DNA of 64,000 bases from Phocaeicola dorei (lineage in GTDB: Bacteria > Bacteroidota > Bacteroidia > Bacteroidales > Bacteroidaceae), in the NCBI RefSeq assembly GCF_013009555.1, contig NZ_CP046176.1:1333501-1397500 (forward strand), given 5' to 3'. Position numbers and translations under genes: made by a program. The notes beneath the pieces were generated by a model. It was not told the DNA's origin. It was given only the letters and a program-made list of their open reading frames with translations, and did not search any database. Positions 18,910 to 28,291 of this stretch are shown piece by piece. Position 1 is the stretch's first letter. The number at the start of each line of letters is the position of its first letter.

Positions 18910-19761
18910 ATGGACGAATTAGTAGTAAAAGACTTAATAGACAGACTGATAGACCTGTCTTTTGCTGAAGATATAGGTGATGGGGACCATACTACCTTGT
19001 CATGTATTCCCGCAGATGCAATGGGAAAATCAAAGTTGTTGATTAAGGAAGAAGGTATCTTAGCTGGCATTGAAGTGGCTAAAGAAGTATTTCGCCGTTT
19101 TGATCCCACAATGAAGGTGGAGGTGTTCATTCAAGATGGAACTCACGTGAAACCGGGTGATGTGGCTATGATGGTGGAAGGTAAAGTTCAGTCACTTCTT
19201 CAGACAGAACGCTTGATGCTGAATATCATGCAACGCATGAGTGGCATTGCTACTATGACCAATAAATATGTGAAGAAACTGGAAGGTACGAAAACTCGTG
19301 TACTGGATACCCGTAAGACAACTCCGGGTATGCGTATCATGGAGAAGATGGCTGTAAAGATAGGAGGAGGATGCAATCACCGTATCGGTTTGTTTGATAT
19401 GATTCTGCTGAAAGACAACCATGTGGATTTTGCAGGCGGCATACACAATGCGGTGTCCCGTGCTAAAGAATATTGTAAGGCAAAGGGTAAGAGCTTGAAG
19501 ATTGAATTGGAAGTGCGTAATTTTGACGAATTGAATCAGGCGTTGGCAGAAGGTGTGGATCGTATTATGTTTGATAACTTTACACCTGAAGATACTCGTA
19601 AAGCTGTAGAGATAGTAGGAGGACGTTGCGAAACCGAGTCTTCTGGTGGTATTACTTACGATACTATGTTACCCTATGCGCAGGCAGGAGTGGATTTCAT
19701 TTCTTTTGGTGCGTTGACCCATTCTGTAAAAGGATTGGATATGAGCTTCAAGGCTTGTTAA
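18910..19761 (+). CDS. nadC: Quinolinate phosphoribosyltransferase
   Basis: 283 aa. DTRKTTPGMR, KIGGGCNHRIGLFDMILLKDNH, LEVRNFDELNQA and the C-terminal SSGGIT motif are all present. It makes nicotinate mononucleotide from quinolinate and PRPP in de novo NAD synthesis. Monocistronic. An IS256 element sits about 100 bases downstream. Confidence 0.96.
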   Translation: MDELVVKDLIDRLIDLSFAEDIGDGDHTTLSCIPADAMGKSKLLIKEEGILAGIEVAKEVFRRFDPTMKVEVFIQDGTHVKPGDVAMMVEGKVQSLLQTERLMLNIMQRMSGIATMTNKYVKKLEGTKTRVLDTRKTTPGMRIMEKMAVKIGGGCNHRIGLFDMILLKDNHVDFAGGIHNAVSRAKEYCKAKGKSLKIELEVRNFDELNQALAEGVDRIMFDNFTPEDTRKAVEIVGGRCETESSGGITYDTMLPYAQAGVDFISFGALTHSVKGLDMSFKAC

Positions 19762-19858
19762 GGAAATGTTTTATGATAAGAGAGAACTTCAAATTTTGGA
19801 TCTTTTTTTGAAATATGAATGACGTAAGTGGTACGAATAAAATTAAAATAAATTCGTA

Positions 19859-21249
19859 GAGGCTGTAATTTAAACTGTGTCAGCAAAGCAAACAAATAAA
19901 GTATTAACTTTGCTAACACAGTTTTTTTATGAGTGAAGAATTTGATTTTGAAAGGATCAAGAACAAGGCAATCGAGCAGCTCAAGGCTGGCAAGCCCTTG
20001 TTGGGTAAGGACGGAGCTTTTGCCCCGTTATTGGAGAGCATTTTAAATGCAGCTTTAGAAGGTGAGATGGATGCCCATCTTTCCGAGGATGAACGCATGA
20101 GTGGCAACCGTCGTAATGGCAAGATGCAGAAGCAGGTGCAAACTTCTATGGGTGAGGTGACCGTTTCTACCCCCCGTGATCGTAATTCCACCTTCGATCC
20201 TCAGTTTATAAAGAAGCGGGAGACCATTCTCGCGGAAGGTGTTGCTGACCGCATAATCGGCCTTTATGCCCTTGGTAATAGTACACGTGAAATAAGCGAT
20301 TGGATGGAAGAGAATCTTGGTAACCGTGTGTCTGCCGAAACAATCAGTTCCATCACTGACCGGGTACTTCCGGAAATAAAAGCGTGGCGTTCGCGTAGCC
20401 TGGATTATATTTATCCGATAGTCTGGATGGATGCCATTCATTATAAAGTCATGGATGAGAGAGGCTGTGCCATTACCCATGCAATCTACAACGTATTGGC
20501 TATAGATAAGGACGGTCGTAAGGATTTGCTTGGGATGTACATCTCTAAGAATGAGGGGGCAAACTTCTGGTTGAATGTGCTGACCGATTTACAGAACCGT
20601 GGTGTACACGACATTCTCATAGCTTGTGTCGATGGTCTGAGGGGCTTCCCGGATGCCATCCAAAGCGTATTCCCTGATACCATAGTGCAACTTTGTATCG
20701 TCCATCAGATACGTAACTCCATCAAATACGTCGGCAGTAAACACCAGAAGGAGTTTCTTAAAGATCTGAAACGGGTTTACGGTGCAGTCAGCAAGGATGC
20801 CGCTGAAACGGAGCTTCTTGATTTAGATCAGAAATGGGGAGAGAAATATCCTATCGTCATCAAGTCGTGGCAGGACAACTGGGAAAAGCTCACTGAATAC
20901 TTCCAGTTCACATCCGATATACGTCGTATGATTTATACGACGAATACCGTTGAAGGCTACCACCGGCAAATACGGAAAGTTACAAAAAACAAGGGTGTGT
21001 TCCCTAATGACACCGCCCTTGAGAAGCTTGTCTACCTCGCTTATCGCAACATACGCAAGAAATGGACTATGCCACTGGCTAATTGGGGCACCATTGCCCA
21101 ACAACTGGCGATAAAGTTTGGAGATAGATTTAAGTTGTTGTAATTTTACGCTCGTCGGGAGTGCTGGTGCACCCCCTTGGCGCTGGCCGATCCCCGACCG
21201 ATGAGCTTGAAAGAAAAACAGCGCATGACACAGTTTATTTTACGCCCCC
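19859..21249 (+). mobile_element. Intact IS256-family insertion sequence
   Basis: 1391 bases. Terminal inverted repeats of 24 bases (19859-19882 and 21226-21249) match at 19 positions, including the last 12 inward bases (TAAACTGTGTCA). One transposase gene fills it. The perfect 8-base target duplication shows a single, recent, unrearranged insertion into the gap between nadC and the regulator gene. Confidence 0.93.
19929..21143 (+). CDS. IS256-family transposase (Mutator type)
   Basis: 404 aa, full length. The DDE residues lie in VWMDAIHYK, IACVDGLRGFPDAI and TTNTVEGYHRQIRK, spaced as in the family. N-terminal region with LLESILNAALEGEMDAHL. No frameshift, so likely active. Confidence 0.95.
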   Translation: MSEEFDFERIKNKAIEQLKAGKPLLGKDGAFAPLLESILNAALEGEMDAHLSEDERMSGNRRNGKMQKQVQTSMGEVTVSTPRDRNSTFDPQFIKKRETILAEGVADRIIGLYALGNSTREISDWMEENLGNRVSAETISSITDRVLPEIKAWRSRSLDYIYPIVWMDAIHYKVMDERGCAITHAIYNVLAIDKDGRKDLLGMYISKNEGANFWLNVLTDLQNRGVHDILIACVDGLRGFPDAIQSVFPDTIVQLCIVHQIRNSIKYVGSKHQKEFLKDLKRVYGAVSKDAAETELLDLDQKWGEKYPIVIKSWQDNWEKLTEYFQFTSDIRRMIYTTNTVEGYHRQIRKVTKNKGVFPNDTALEKLVYLAYRNIRKKWTMPLANWGTIAQQLAIKFGDRFKLL

Positions 21250-21274
21250 AATTCGTACATTTGCGTCATTGATA

Positions 21275-24163
21275 TTAGTTTCTTTTATTTTCTTCTTTAA
21301 ATCGGGTAGGTGTCATTCCTTTTACTTGTTTAAAGGAGGTACTGAAATACCTCGGATAGGAAAAGCCTACCTCGTAAGATATTTCGTTGATATTCATGTT
21401 GGTATTTGTAAGCAAGTAAACAGATTTTTCTATGCGTAGTTTATTGATATAGTCATTAACGCCCAACCCGGTTAGAAGTTTTACCTTATTATATAAGGAT
21501 GCTCTGCTCATAGCCATTTTATCTGTGAGAAACTTAATGGAAAGTTCCTCTCCAGCCATATTTTCATTAATAAGTATATTGAGTTTGGCGATGAATTCCT
21601 CATCTTCTTTACTGTTTTTCTTTTGAGACTGTTCTGTTTCTATCCTTTTTTCGTTTTTTTCTTTTACTAGCCTATTAGATGATAATTCCGTTGCAGGAAT
21701 GTTTTCTTCGACTGGTATTTTTTCTTCTTTGTTTTTTAAGATGTCGTTCAATATAGCTTGTAGGAAGTGGTTCATATTGCCTTTCATATATTTCTCTTTC
21801 CGTCGGAAATAAATGTAGCCTATACCGGCTGTGGTAATAATAAACAAGATGGCGGCTATGCCGATGAACCAGCTGGTCTTATACCAAGGAGGAGTAACGA
21901 TTATGTTTATCAATTTTTGGGGTGTGGTATGATTCCCGTCTTTAGTATTGCAAGAAACCCGTATTGTGTAGTTGCCTGCGGATAGAGAGGATAAATTTAA
22001 AGTTGGATCGTAAGTTTCAATCAATTGTTTGCTTCTACTTTCAATTATGTATCGGAGCAGGTATTTTTGGAATATGTCTCTGTTCTTTATTCGAAGGTGG
22101 ATGGAAAGAGAATTGTAGTTCCAAGGTATGTTTATTGTATTCTCTTTGATTTTTTTTAAATAAGGACTACCGTTAAGGAGAATGTCGGACAGGTATATTT
22201 CTGGTATCTGAGTTTCAGTTTCGGGAATGTTTGTGTTGATTTTTACCAATCCTTCGGATCCACCTAGATAGATGTAATTCTTATTAGATTGTTTTTGGTA
22301 TGCGAATAAAATTTCGTTAGATGGGAAACCATCAGAACTATTCCAGATAGTAAATTTATTTTCTTTGATAATATAAGAATATAGTTGATTTTGAGCACAG
22401 ATCCATAGACGTCCTTTTCTATCGGCAATGAGGAAGGATATGTTATTAAATAGTTTGGTGTGTATGCGATGGTATTTTCGACTTTTCAAGTCGAAGAATC
22501 CAAGTCCTTTGTCGGTTCCGGTCCATATTATATCGTTGTTGTCATAAGACATGGAAGTGATGGTTTCATTTTTTTCCAACTCGAATAGTAATCGGATACT
22601 GTCATTTTGTTGATCTACCCAAAAAGCTTGGTGAGCGTATTTTAAAAGAGAGAATTTATCGTTGGAGTATGATAGACAAAGTGCATTATTAGAGAAGTCG
22701 TAGTGACGATCTGTTTGCATCTTTGAGAATGTGTGGTTATGTGTATTATATGCATATGCATTACGACTGATTATATATATTTTGTTGTTTGCCACTTGAT
22801 TGGCCAAAGGAAGGTAACCATAAAAACATTCTTTATAGTTGGTCTCTTTATCTATAATGGTGAAAGGACGATATTGCTGCGTCTTTTTATTGAACAGGAA
22901 AATGCCTTTGGTATACAAAGAAACCATTAATTCAGATTCAGATATTTCAGCAATGGAAATAACTTTATCTCCGTAGGTTGAGGGGAAATGGGTAAATTTG
23001 TCAGTAGAAGGGTCGTATAGGTTGATACCTCCTCCATCAGTTCCAATCCAAACTTTTCCATTCTTTTCTTCGTAAAGGCTGATGATTGATTTTTCACTGA
23101 GTCCGTTGGGATTGTTTAAAACGGCATCTTTATATGTCTTAATGTACGTTTCTTTAATACAGAATATGCCTCCGCGTACGCTTCCTGCCCATAAGTTTTT
23201 TTCTTGGTCTTTATAGAGCAAGGTGATGGAGTTTACTGGTAGGGAAGAATAGTCTCCTACTATATGTTGAAGTTGTGAGAATTGTTGAGTATGGGGAGCA
23301 AATTGGTTGATGCCACTTCCGTCTGTAGCCAACCATAGTTTGCCATTGTGTTCTGTTATGTCTAAAATATAATTGTTGTTTAATCCGGAATTTGTTTGAG
23401 TATAGTGTTCTTGGATTTTTCCTGTTTGGTCATAGCAATATAGTCCAGATCCATAAAAGGATGTGTAAATATGCTGGTCAAGAGTTATGTATAACGATGT
23501 CAGCAGGTTAGGACTGCTTGGAATAAAAAGACTAAATTGTTGAGTTTGACAGTTGTACGAGTAGATTCCTTTTCTTCGGGTACCTACTAAAATTTTGTTT
23601 TTATCGAGATAAACCATTTTTTGGATTCTATAATCTACCATGTTGATATTTTTTTTCTTTTCTTGTTTTTTAATGTGAATGATCTTTGTTTTTTTACTAT
23701 GATAGTCGTAGCAATATATGGTATTCTCGCTGCCAAACCATATTCCACCTTTTACTTTGATAGAAGAATAGATCGCTTGGGAAATGGTAGTATTAAATCG
23801 GTCCTGTTCGGCATCATAAAGGGCTAACCCTTTGGGAGTTGCTATCCAAAGATTTCCTAATGAGTCTTCTGTCAGATGATTGATATAATTACTAGGTAGA
23901 GAGTGGGGATCGTCTGAATGGTGCAGATAGGTTTTGATTCCCTCTTGAGTATAACTGTTCAATCCATTTTGGGTACCTATCCATAAAGTACCTTTATGGT
24001 CTAGCAGGATGGATTGGACAGTAGCTTGGGAAAGTCCTTGCTCTATAGAGAGCTGGGTGAACGAATAATTGACACTGTGTTCGGAAGAGAACAATTTTGT
24101 GTCTGCCCATAAGAATAAAATGATAATTAAGGTCCGATACATTGTATTTTTTATTTTTTGCAA
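21275..24163 (-). CDS. Membrane-spanning PUL regulator: Reg_prop sensor with AraC domain, no kinase
   Basis: 962 aa. A signal peptide, then about 14 Reg_prop propeller repeats (LWIGTQNGL, LWIATPKGL and similar), then a Y_Y_Y domain, one membrane helix (about 765-790) and a cytoplasmic part of only about 170 residues: a charged Lys/Glu-rich linker and an AraC HTH (about 855-960; SRASLYNKVKLLTG, ISYEVGFSYPRYFSTSFKQ). Hybrid two-component regulators are usually 1300-1400 aa with kinase and receiver domains in between; both are missing here. It should sense a periplasmic glycan and bind DNA directly. Divergent from the GH16-susCD genes it presumably controls. Confidence 0.85.
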   Translation of the reverse strand: MQKIKNTMYRTLIIILFLWADTKLFSSEHSVNYSFTQLSIEQGLSQATVQSILLDHKGTLWIGTQNGLNSYTQEGIKTYLHHSDDPHSLPSNYINHLTEDSLGNLWIATPKGLALYDAEQDRFNTTISQAIYSSIKVKGGIWFGSENTIYCYDYHSKKTKIIHIKKQEKKKNINMVDYRIQKMVYLDKNKILVGTRRKGIYSYNCQTQQFSLFIPSSPNLLTSLYITLDQHIYTSFYGSGLYCYDQTGKIQEHYTQTNSGLNNNYILDITEHNGKLWLATDGSGINQFAPHTQQFSQLQHIVGDYSSLPVNSITLLYKDQEKNLWAGSVRGGIFCIKETYIKTYKDAVLNNPNGLSEKSIISLYEEKNGKVWIGTDGGGINLYDPSTDKFTHFPSTYGDKVISIAEISESELMVSLYTKGIFLFNKKTQQYRPFTIIDKETNYKECFYGYLPLANQVANNKIYIISRNAYAYNTHNHTFSKMQTDRHYDFSNNALCLSYSNDKFSLLKYAHQAFWVDQQNDSIRLLFELEKNETITSMSYDNNDIIWTGTDKGLGFFDLKSRKYHRIHTKLFNNISFLIADRKGRLWICAQNQLYSYIIKENKFTIWNSSDGFPSNEILFAYQKQSNKNYIYLGGSEGLVKINTNIPETETQIPEIYLSDILLNGSPYLKKIKENTINIPWNYNSLSIHLRIKNRDIFQKYLLRYIIESRSKQLIETYDPTLNLSSLSAGNYTIRVSCNTKDGNHTTPQKLINIIVTPPWYKTSWFIGIAAILFIITTAGIGYIYFRRKEKYMKGNMNHFLQAILNDILKNKEEKIPVEENIPATELSSNRLVKEKNEKRIETEQSQKKNSKEDEEFIAKLNILINENMAGEELSIKFLTDKMAMSRASLYNKVKLLTGLGVNDYINKLRIEKSVYLLTNTNMNINEISYEVGFSYPRYFSTSFKQVKGMTPTRFKEENKRN

Positions 24164-24327
24164 AAATACATTTTTTTTCTTTTGATAAGAATTTAAGGAT
24201 TATTTTTCAGTATGAAGTAATAAGAATACTAAGATATTTTAGAAATAAAAATTGAGAAATATCCCCTTATTAGACAGAAATGGACTTGATTTATACAATT
24301 TCTGATCTCTTTAGTTGATAAATAGAC

Positions 24328-24335
24328 TAAGTTTG
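24328..24335 (+). promoter_or_regulatory. -7 element of the PUL promoter
   Basis: TAAGTTTG, a good Bacteroidetes -7 box, 49 bases ahead of the GH16 start. No exact TTTG -33 box at the usual spacing, which suits an activator-dependent promoter. Confidence 0.45.
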
Positions 24336-24383
24336 CACAGTTAAATTTTTAAAATAAGTTTTGTGAACCAAAATTAATGTAGT

Positions 24384-25160
24384 ATGAAAAATGTTATACT
24401 TTTATTATTGTCGGTATGTGGTATGCTTGCTTGTACTCATACACCGAAATGGGAATTAGTGTGGGAAGATAATTTTGATGGTGCGGAACCTGATACCACA
24501 ATATGGAGCCGCATACCTCGCGGAAGACCTGATTGGCAAAATACTCAGTCATTTGATAATCGTTGTTATGAAATGCGTGATGGTTGTTTAATATTAAAGG
24601 GAATTGTGAATGATAATATGGATGTAGATACGGCGAAGTATCTGACTGGGGGATTGTGGACAAAAGACAAGCATGCTTTTCATCGGGGACGCATCGAAGT
24701 AAGAGCTAGATTGCATGGGGCGAGAGGAGCATGGCCGGCTATATGGACTTTGCCTTATGAAATTGATAAATATGTTTGGCCTATGGGAGGAGAGGTAGAT
24801 ATTATGGAACGTTTGAATTATGATTCTATTGTTTATCAAACCGTGCATTCGCACTATACTTATACATTGGGGATAGAGAATAATCCGAAACATGGAGGCA
24901 CTACATCCATTAATCCTGAGGACTTTAATGTATATGGGGTAGATTTTTGGCCGGACAGTTTGGTGTTTCATGTGAATGGAAAACGACATTTTGTTTATCC
25001 TCGTATCGAAACGGAACAAGAAGGTCAATTTCCTTTTGATATTCCCCAATATTTGTTGATTGATATGCAATTAGGAGGTACTTGGGTAGGACCAGTGGAC
25101 TCTACGGATTTACCAGTGGAGATGGAAGTGGACTGGGTACGTCATTATCAATGGAAATAA
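24384..25160 (+). CDS. GH16-family glycoside hydrolase lipoprotein
   Basis: 258 aa. The lipoprotein signal ends at MLAC (Cys17). The GH16 active site is GGEVDIME, with Glu137 (nucleophile), Asp139 and Glu142 (acid/base). Other family signs are WELVWEDNFDG, GRIEVRARL and the C-terminal MEVDWVRHYQW. It cuts internal beta-linkages; GH16 enzymes of this size include laminarinases and mucin O-glycan endo-beta-galactosidases, and the substrate cannot be chosen from sequence alone. Surface anchoring and the adjoining susCD suggest initial attack on a polymer. Confidence 0.88.
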   Translation: MKNVILLLLSVCGMLACTHTPKWELVWEDNFDGAEPDTTIWSRIPRGRPDWQNTQSFDNRCYEMRDGCLILKGIVNDNMDVDTAKYLTGGLWTKDKHAFHRGRIEVRARLHGARGAWPAIWTLPYEIDKYVWPMGGEVDIMERLNYDSIVYQTVHSHYTYTLGIENNPKHGGTTSINPEDFNVYGVDFWPDSLVFHVNGKRHFVYPRIETEQEGQFPFDIPQYLLIDMQLGGTWVGPVDSTDLPVEMEVDWVRHYQWK

Positions 25161-25228
25161 AGCTATTCTGATATTTGTTGTTGTAATACAAATTATAAGT
25201 AACCTATTAACTTAATTAAATTGAAATT

Positions 25229-28200
25229 ATGAAAAGACAAAGGCAAAAATTATTTCGCGTGGTTTTGGCAGGCGTCCTGATGATATTTTCATTTATGGTA
25301 TACGCACAGGAACGTATAGTGACAGGTAAGGTGTATGATTCATCCGGTGAGTCTATTATAGGAGCTAGTGTAATGGTACAGGGTACTATGCAGGGAGTGG
25401 TGACTGATATAGACGGTGCTTTTCAGTTGAAGGTGCAACCTTCCCAGTCTTTAGTGATTAGCTTTTTGGGATATCAGGATGTGATCCTGCCGGTAGGAAG
25501 TAAAAATAATTTTAAAATTATTTTGGAAGAAGACTCTAAAAAGCTGGACGAAGTGGTGGTGGTAGGATACGCTACTCAGAAGAAAGTGAATTTGACAGGA
25601 TCTGTTGCTTCCGTATCAGCAAAAGATATTCAAGATATTCCGGTGGCTAATACAACTACTTTGCTACAGGGACGTTTGCCAGGTTTAGTACTAACTCAGA
25701 ACGGTGCACAAGCTGGTAATGATAATCCAGAAATCAGGATTCGTGGTATTGGTACCTTTGGGAATAATAATCCGATGGTGTTGATTGACGGGGTGGAAGG
25801 TAGTATTTCACAAATTGCAGAAATCCCTTCTGCCGATATTGAGAGCATTTCTGTATTGAAGGATGCGGCATCGGCAGCTATTTATGGTGTGCGTGCTGCT
25901 AATGGCGTTATTTTGATCACTACTAAGCGGGGACAGGCATCAAGCAAAGTGAAGGTTTCGTATTCAGGTAGTTATACTTTGCAGACACCAGGTATTGTTC
26001 CCGATTATGTGGATGGTTATAATTGGGCTTTGATGAAAAACGAAGTGAGCACTGGAACTTTTTCACCGGAAGCTTTGCAAAAGTTGCAAGACGGATCAGA
26101 TCCGGATCATTATGCAAATACCAATTGGCTGGATGCTGTATTGCGTAATGCTAGTATGCACCAGCATCATCTGTCTGTATCAGGAGGTAATGAGAATACC
26201 CGTTTTATGACTTCGGTGGCCTATTCCAATCAAGATGGTATCATGATGAAGACAGGAGTAGAACGCTTTTCTTTTCGTTCGAATATTGATACTCGTTACA
26301 AACGTTTTACTTTTGGATTGAACTTATCCGGTAATAAGAATAATGTGACTACTCCTGCTGTCGCACCTTCCGGCGAAGGTGGAATCATGCGTTATGTATC
26401 CTGGTTTACTCGTCCTACTGTGCCGGTGATGTATTCTAACGGACACTACGGCTATGTAGATGGTTCGTCATTGAGTGCCGAACTGATGAAGAACCCTGTA
26501 GAGTCAATGTCTTTAGGGCACCGCAGCAATGAGTATTGGCGTTTTAACGGTAAGGTTTTTGCAGGTATTGATTTATGGGACGGATTGAAGTTCCAGACCA
26601 GTTTTGCTTATGCTTTTGATTTAAATGCAACGAAATCTTATTCTCCCAAATCTCCTGCCCGTTATGATGCAGAAGGAAATATTAGAAAAGCGGCAGGGGA
26701 AACGAATAAGGAGGAGGATTATTGGTATCGCAATGCAACATGGACGAGTGAGAACCTGTTGACTTATAACAAACAATTTGATAAACATAATGTTAATGTG
26801 TTGTTAGGGCACTCTGTTATTGGCTCGCGCTTTTATAAAACGACTGCTTCCATACAGGGCTTTCCTACAGAAAATATTTATGAACTTGATGGAGGAACAA
26901 TTAATCCGGGTGCAAAAGGCAATTCGGAAGAATATAAACTCCAGTCATTTTTTGGTCGTGTGAATTACGGTTATGATGACCGTTATTTGTTTGAGTTCAA
27001 TATTCGCCACGATGGTTCATCACGTATGCCTAAAGCCAATCGTTACGCTACATTTCCTTCCGTATCAGGAGGATGGGTGTTTTCGAATGAAGAATTAATG
27101 AAAGACTATAAAAACTTCTCCCTTGGAAAGTTGCGTTTATCATGGGGTAAGTTGGGTAACCAGGAAATCGGTAATTATGCTTATGCGGCTACTTTGGGCG
27201 CAAGCGGAAATTATTTCTTTGACCAAGGTGGGGACAAACAGGCTGGTATGGTACAGACTTCTGTTCCAAATGAAGACATCAAATGGGAAACGACCCGCTC
27301 CATCAATGTGGCCCTTGATCTTGGATTCTTTAATAATAGGATACAGACTACTTTTGAATGGTTTGATAAGAAAACTTCTGATATCTTGATGCAATTAGCT
27401 ATGCCAGGCATATTCTTAGGTTCTCTTAATGCTCCTTATCAGAATGTGGGTGCTGTCCGCAATCGTGGTTGGGAATGGAATGTGAATTACTCGGATAGTA
27501 AAGGCGATTGGGTTTGGAATGTAGGTTTCAACTTGTCACACGTGAAGAACGAAATTCTGGAAATGGGCGGTTTGGAAGAAACAATAAGTGGGCAAACAAT
27601 CAATCGTATTGGCAATCCTATTGGCGCTTATTTTGGATATAAAGCGATTGGTATGTACCGTACAGAAGCTGATTTACAGCGTACTAATTCAAAAGGGGAA
27701 GTCATTAAACAAAATGGTGTGGCTCCTAAATTGGGCGATATTATGTATGCTGATTTGAATGATGATGGTAATATTACTGCTGATGATCGTGATATTATTG
27801 GCAATCCTTTTCCTAAATATTCTTATAGCTTCAATTTAGGAGCTTCTTGGAAGAATTTTGACTTGTCTACTTTTTGGCAAGGAGTGGGAGGTATTTACCG
27901 TTACAGTTGGGAAACTTCTACCGATATTCGCGGTAACTTAACCGAACGTTGGTTGGATCGTTATTCTGCCGGCAACGTAAATGCTTCTATGCCGGCATTG
28001 GGTAATACTATGAATGATTCTTATTCTTCATTCTGGTTAGAAAATTCCAGTTACTTACGTTTGAAGAACTTGGAATTCGGCTATACATTCCGTCAGCCTG
28101 GACTTGTTAAGATGGGTGTTTCCAGTGTCCGTGTTTATTTTGCCGGAAGCAACCTTTTAACATTTACGTCTTTGAAAAACTGGGATCCGGAAAAAACATC

Positions 28201-28270
28201 GGGTGATGCTAGAAATGACGTACATCCCAATATGCGCACTTATTCATTTGGGCTAAATATTCAATTCTAA
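25229..28270 (+). CDS. SusC-like TonB-dependent glycan transporter
   Basis: 1013 aa. Signal peptide, carboxypeptidase regulatory-like domain (about 30-110: ITGKVYDSSGESIIGASV-type), TonB box region DEVVVVGY, plug (about 120-230: IRIRGIGTFGNNNPMVLIDG) and beta barrel ending in YSFGLNIQF. It imports the oligosaccharides produced by the GH16 enzyme through the outer membrane with the SusD partner. Second gene of the PUL. Confidence 0.95.
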   Translation: MKRQRQKLFRVVLAGVLMIFSFMVYAQERIVTGKVYDSSGESIIGASVMVQGTMQGVVTDIDGAFQLKVQPSQSLVISFLGYQDVILPVGSKNNFKIILEEDSKKLDEVVVVGYATQKKVNLTGSVASVSAKDIQDIPVANTTTLLQGRLPGLVLTQNGAQAGNDNPEIRIRGIGTFGNNNPMVLIDGVEGSISQIAEIPSADIESISVLKDAASAAIYGVRAANGVILITTKRGQASSKVKVSYSGSYTLQTPGIVPDYVDGYNWALMKNEVSTGTFSPEALQKLQDGSDPDHYANTNWLDAVLRNASMHQHHLSVSGGNENTRFMTSVAYSNQDGIMMKTGVERFSFRSNIDTRYKRFTFGLNLSGNKNNVTTPAVAPSGEGGIMRYVSWFTRPTVPVMYSNGHYGYVDGSSLSAELMKNPVESMSLGHRSNEYWRFNGKVFAGIDLWDGLKFQTSFAYAFDLNATKSYSPKSPARYDAEGNIRKAAGETNKEEDYWYRNATWTSENLLTYNKQFDKHNVNVLLGHSVIGSRFYKTTASIQGFPTENIYELDGGTINPGAKGNSEEYKLQSFFGRVNYGYDDRYLFEFNIRHDGSSRMPKANRYATFPSVSGGWVFSNEELMKDYKNFSLGKLRLSWGKLGNQEIGNYAYAATLGASGNYFFDQGGDKQAGMVQTSVPNEDIKWETTRSINVALDLGFFNNRIQTTFEWFDKKTSDILMQLAMPGIFLGSLNAPYQNVGAVRNRGWEWNVNYSDSKGDWVWNVGFNLSHVKNEILEMGGLEETISGQTINRIGNPIGAYFGYKAIGMYRTEADLQRTNSKGEVIKQNGVAPKLGDIMYADLNDDGNITADDRDIIGNPFPKYSYSFNLGASWKNFDLSTFWQGVGGIYRYSWETSTDIRGNLTERWLDRYSAGNVNASMPALGNTMNDSYSSFWLENSSYLRLKNLEFGYTFRQPGLVKMGVSSVRVYFAGSNLLTFTSLKNWDPEKTSGDARNDVHPNMRTYSFGLNIQF

Positions 28271-28291
28271 CTTATAAGGAGGATATACATT

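Larger units (their letters stand above)
19851..21257. repeat. 8-base target site duplication of the IS256-family element
   Basis: AATTCGTA occurs at 19851-19858 and 21250-21257, immediately outside the terminal inverted repeats. IS256-family elements create 8-9 base duplications. Confidence 0.9.
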
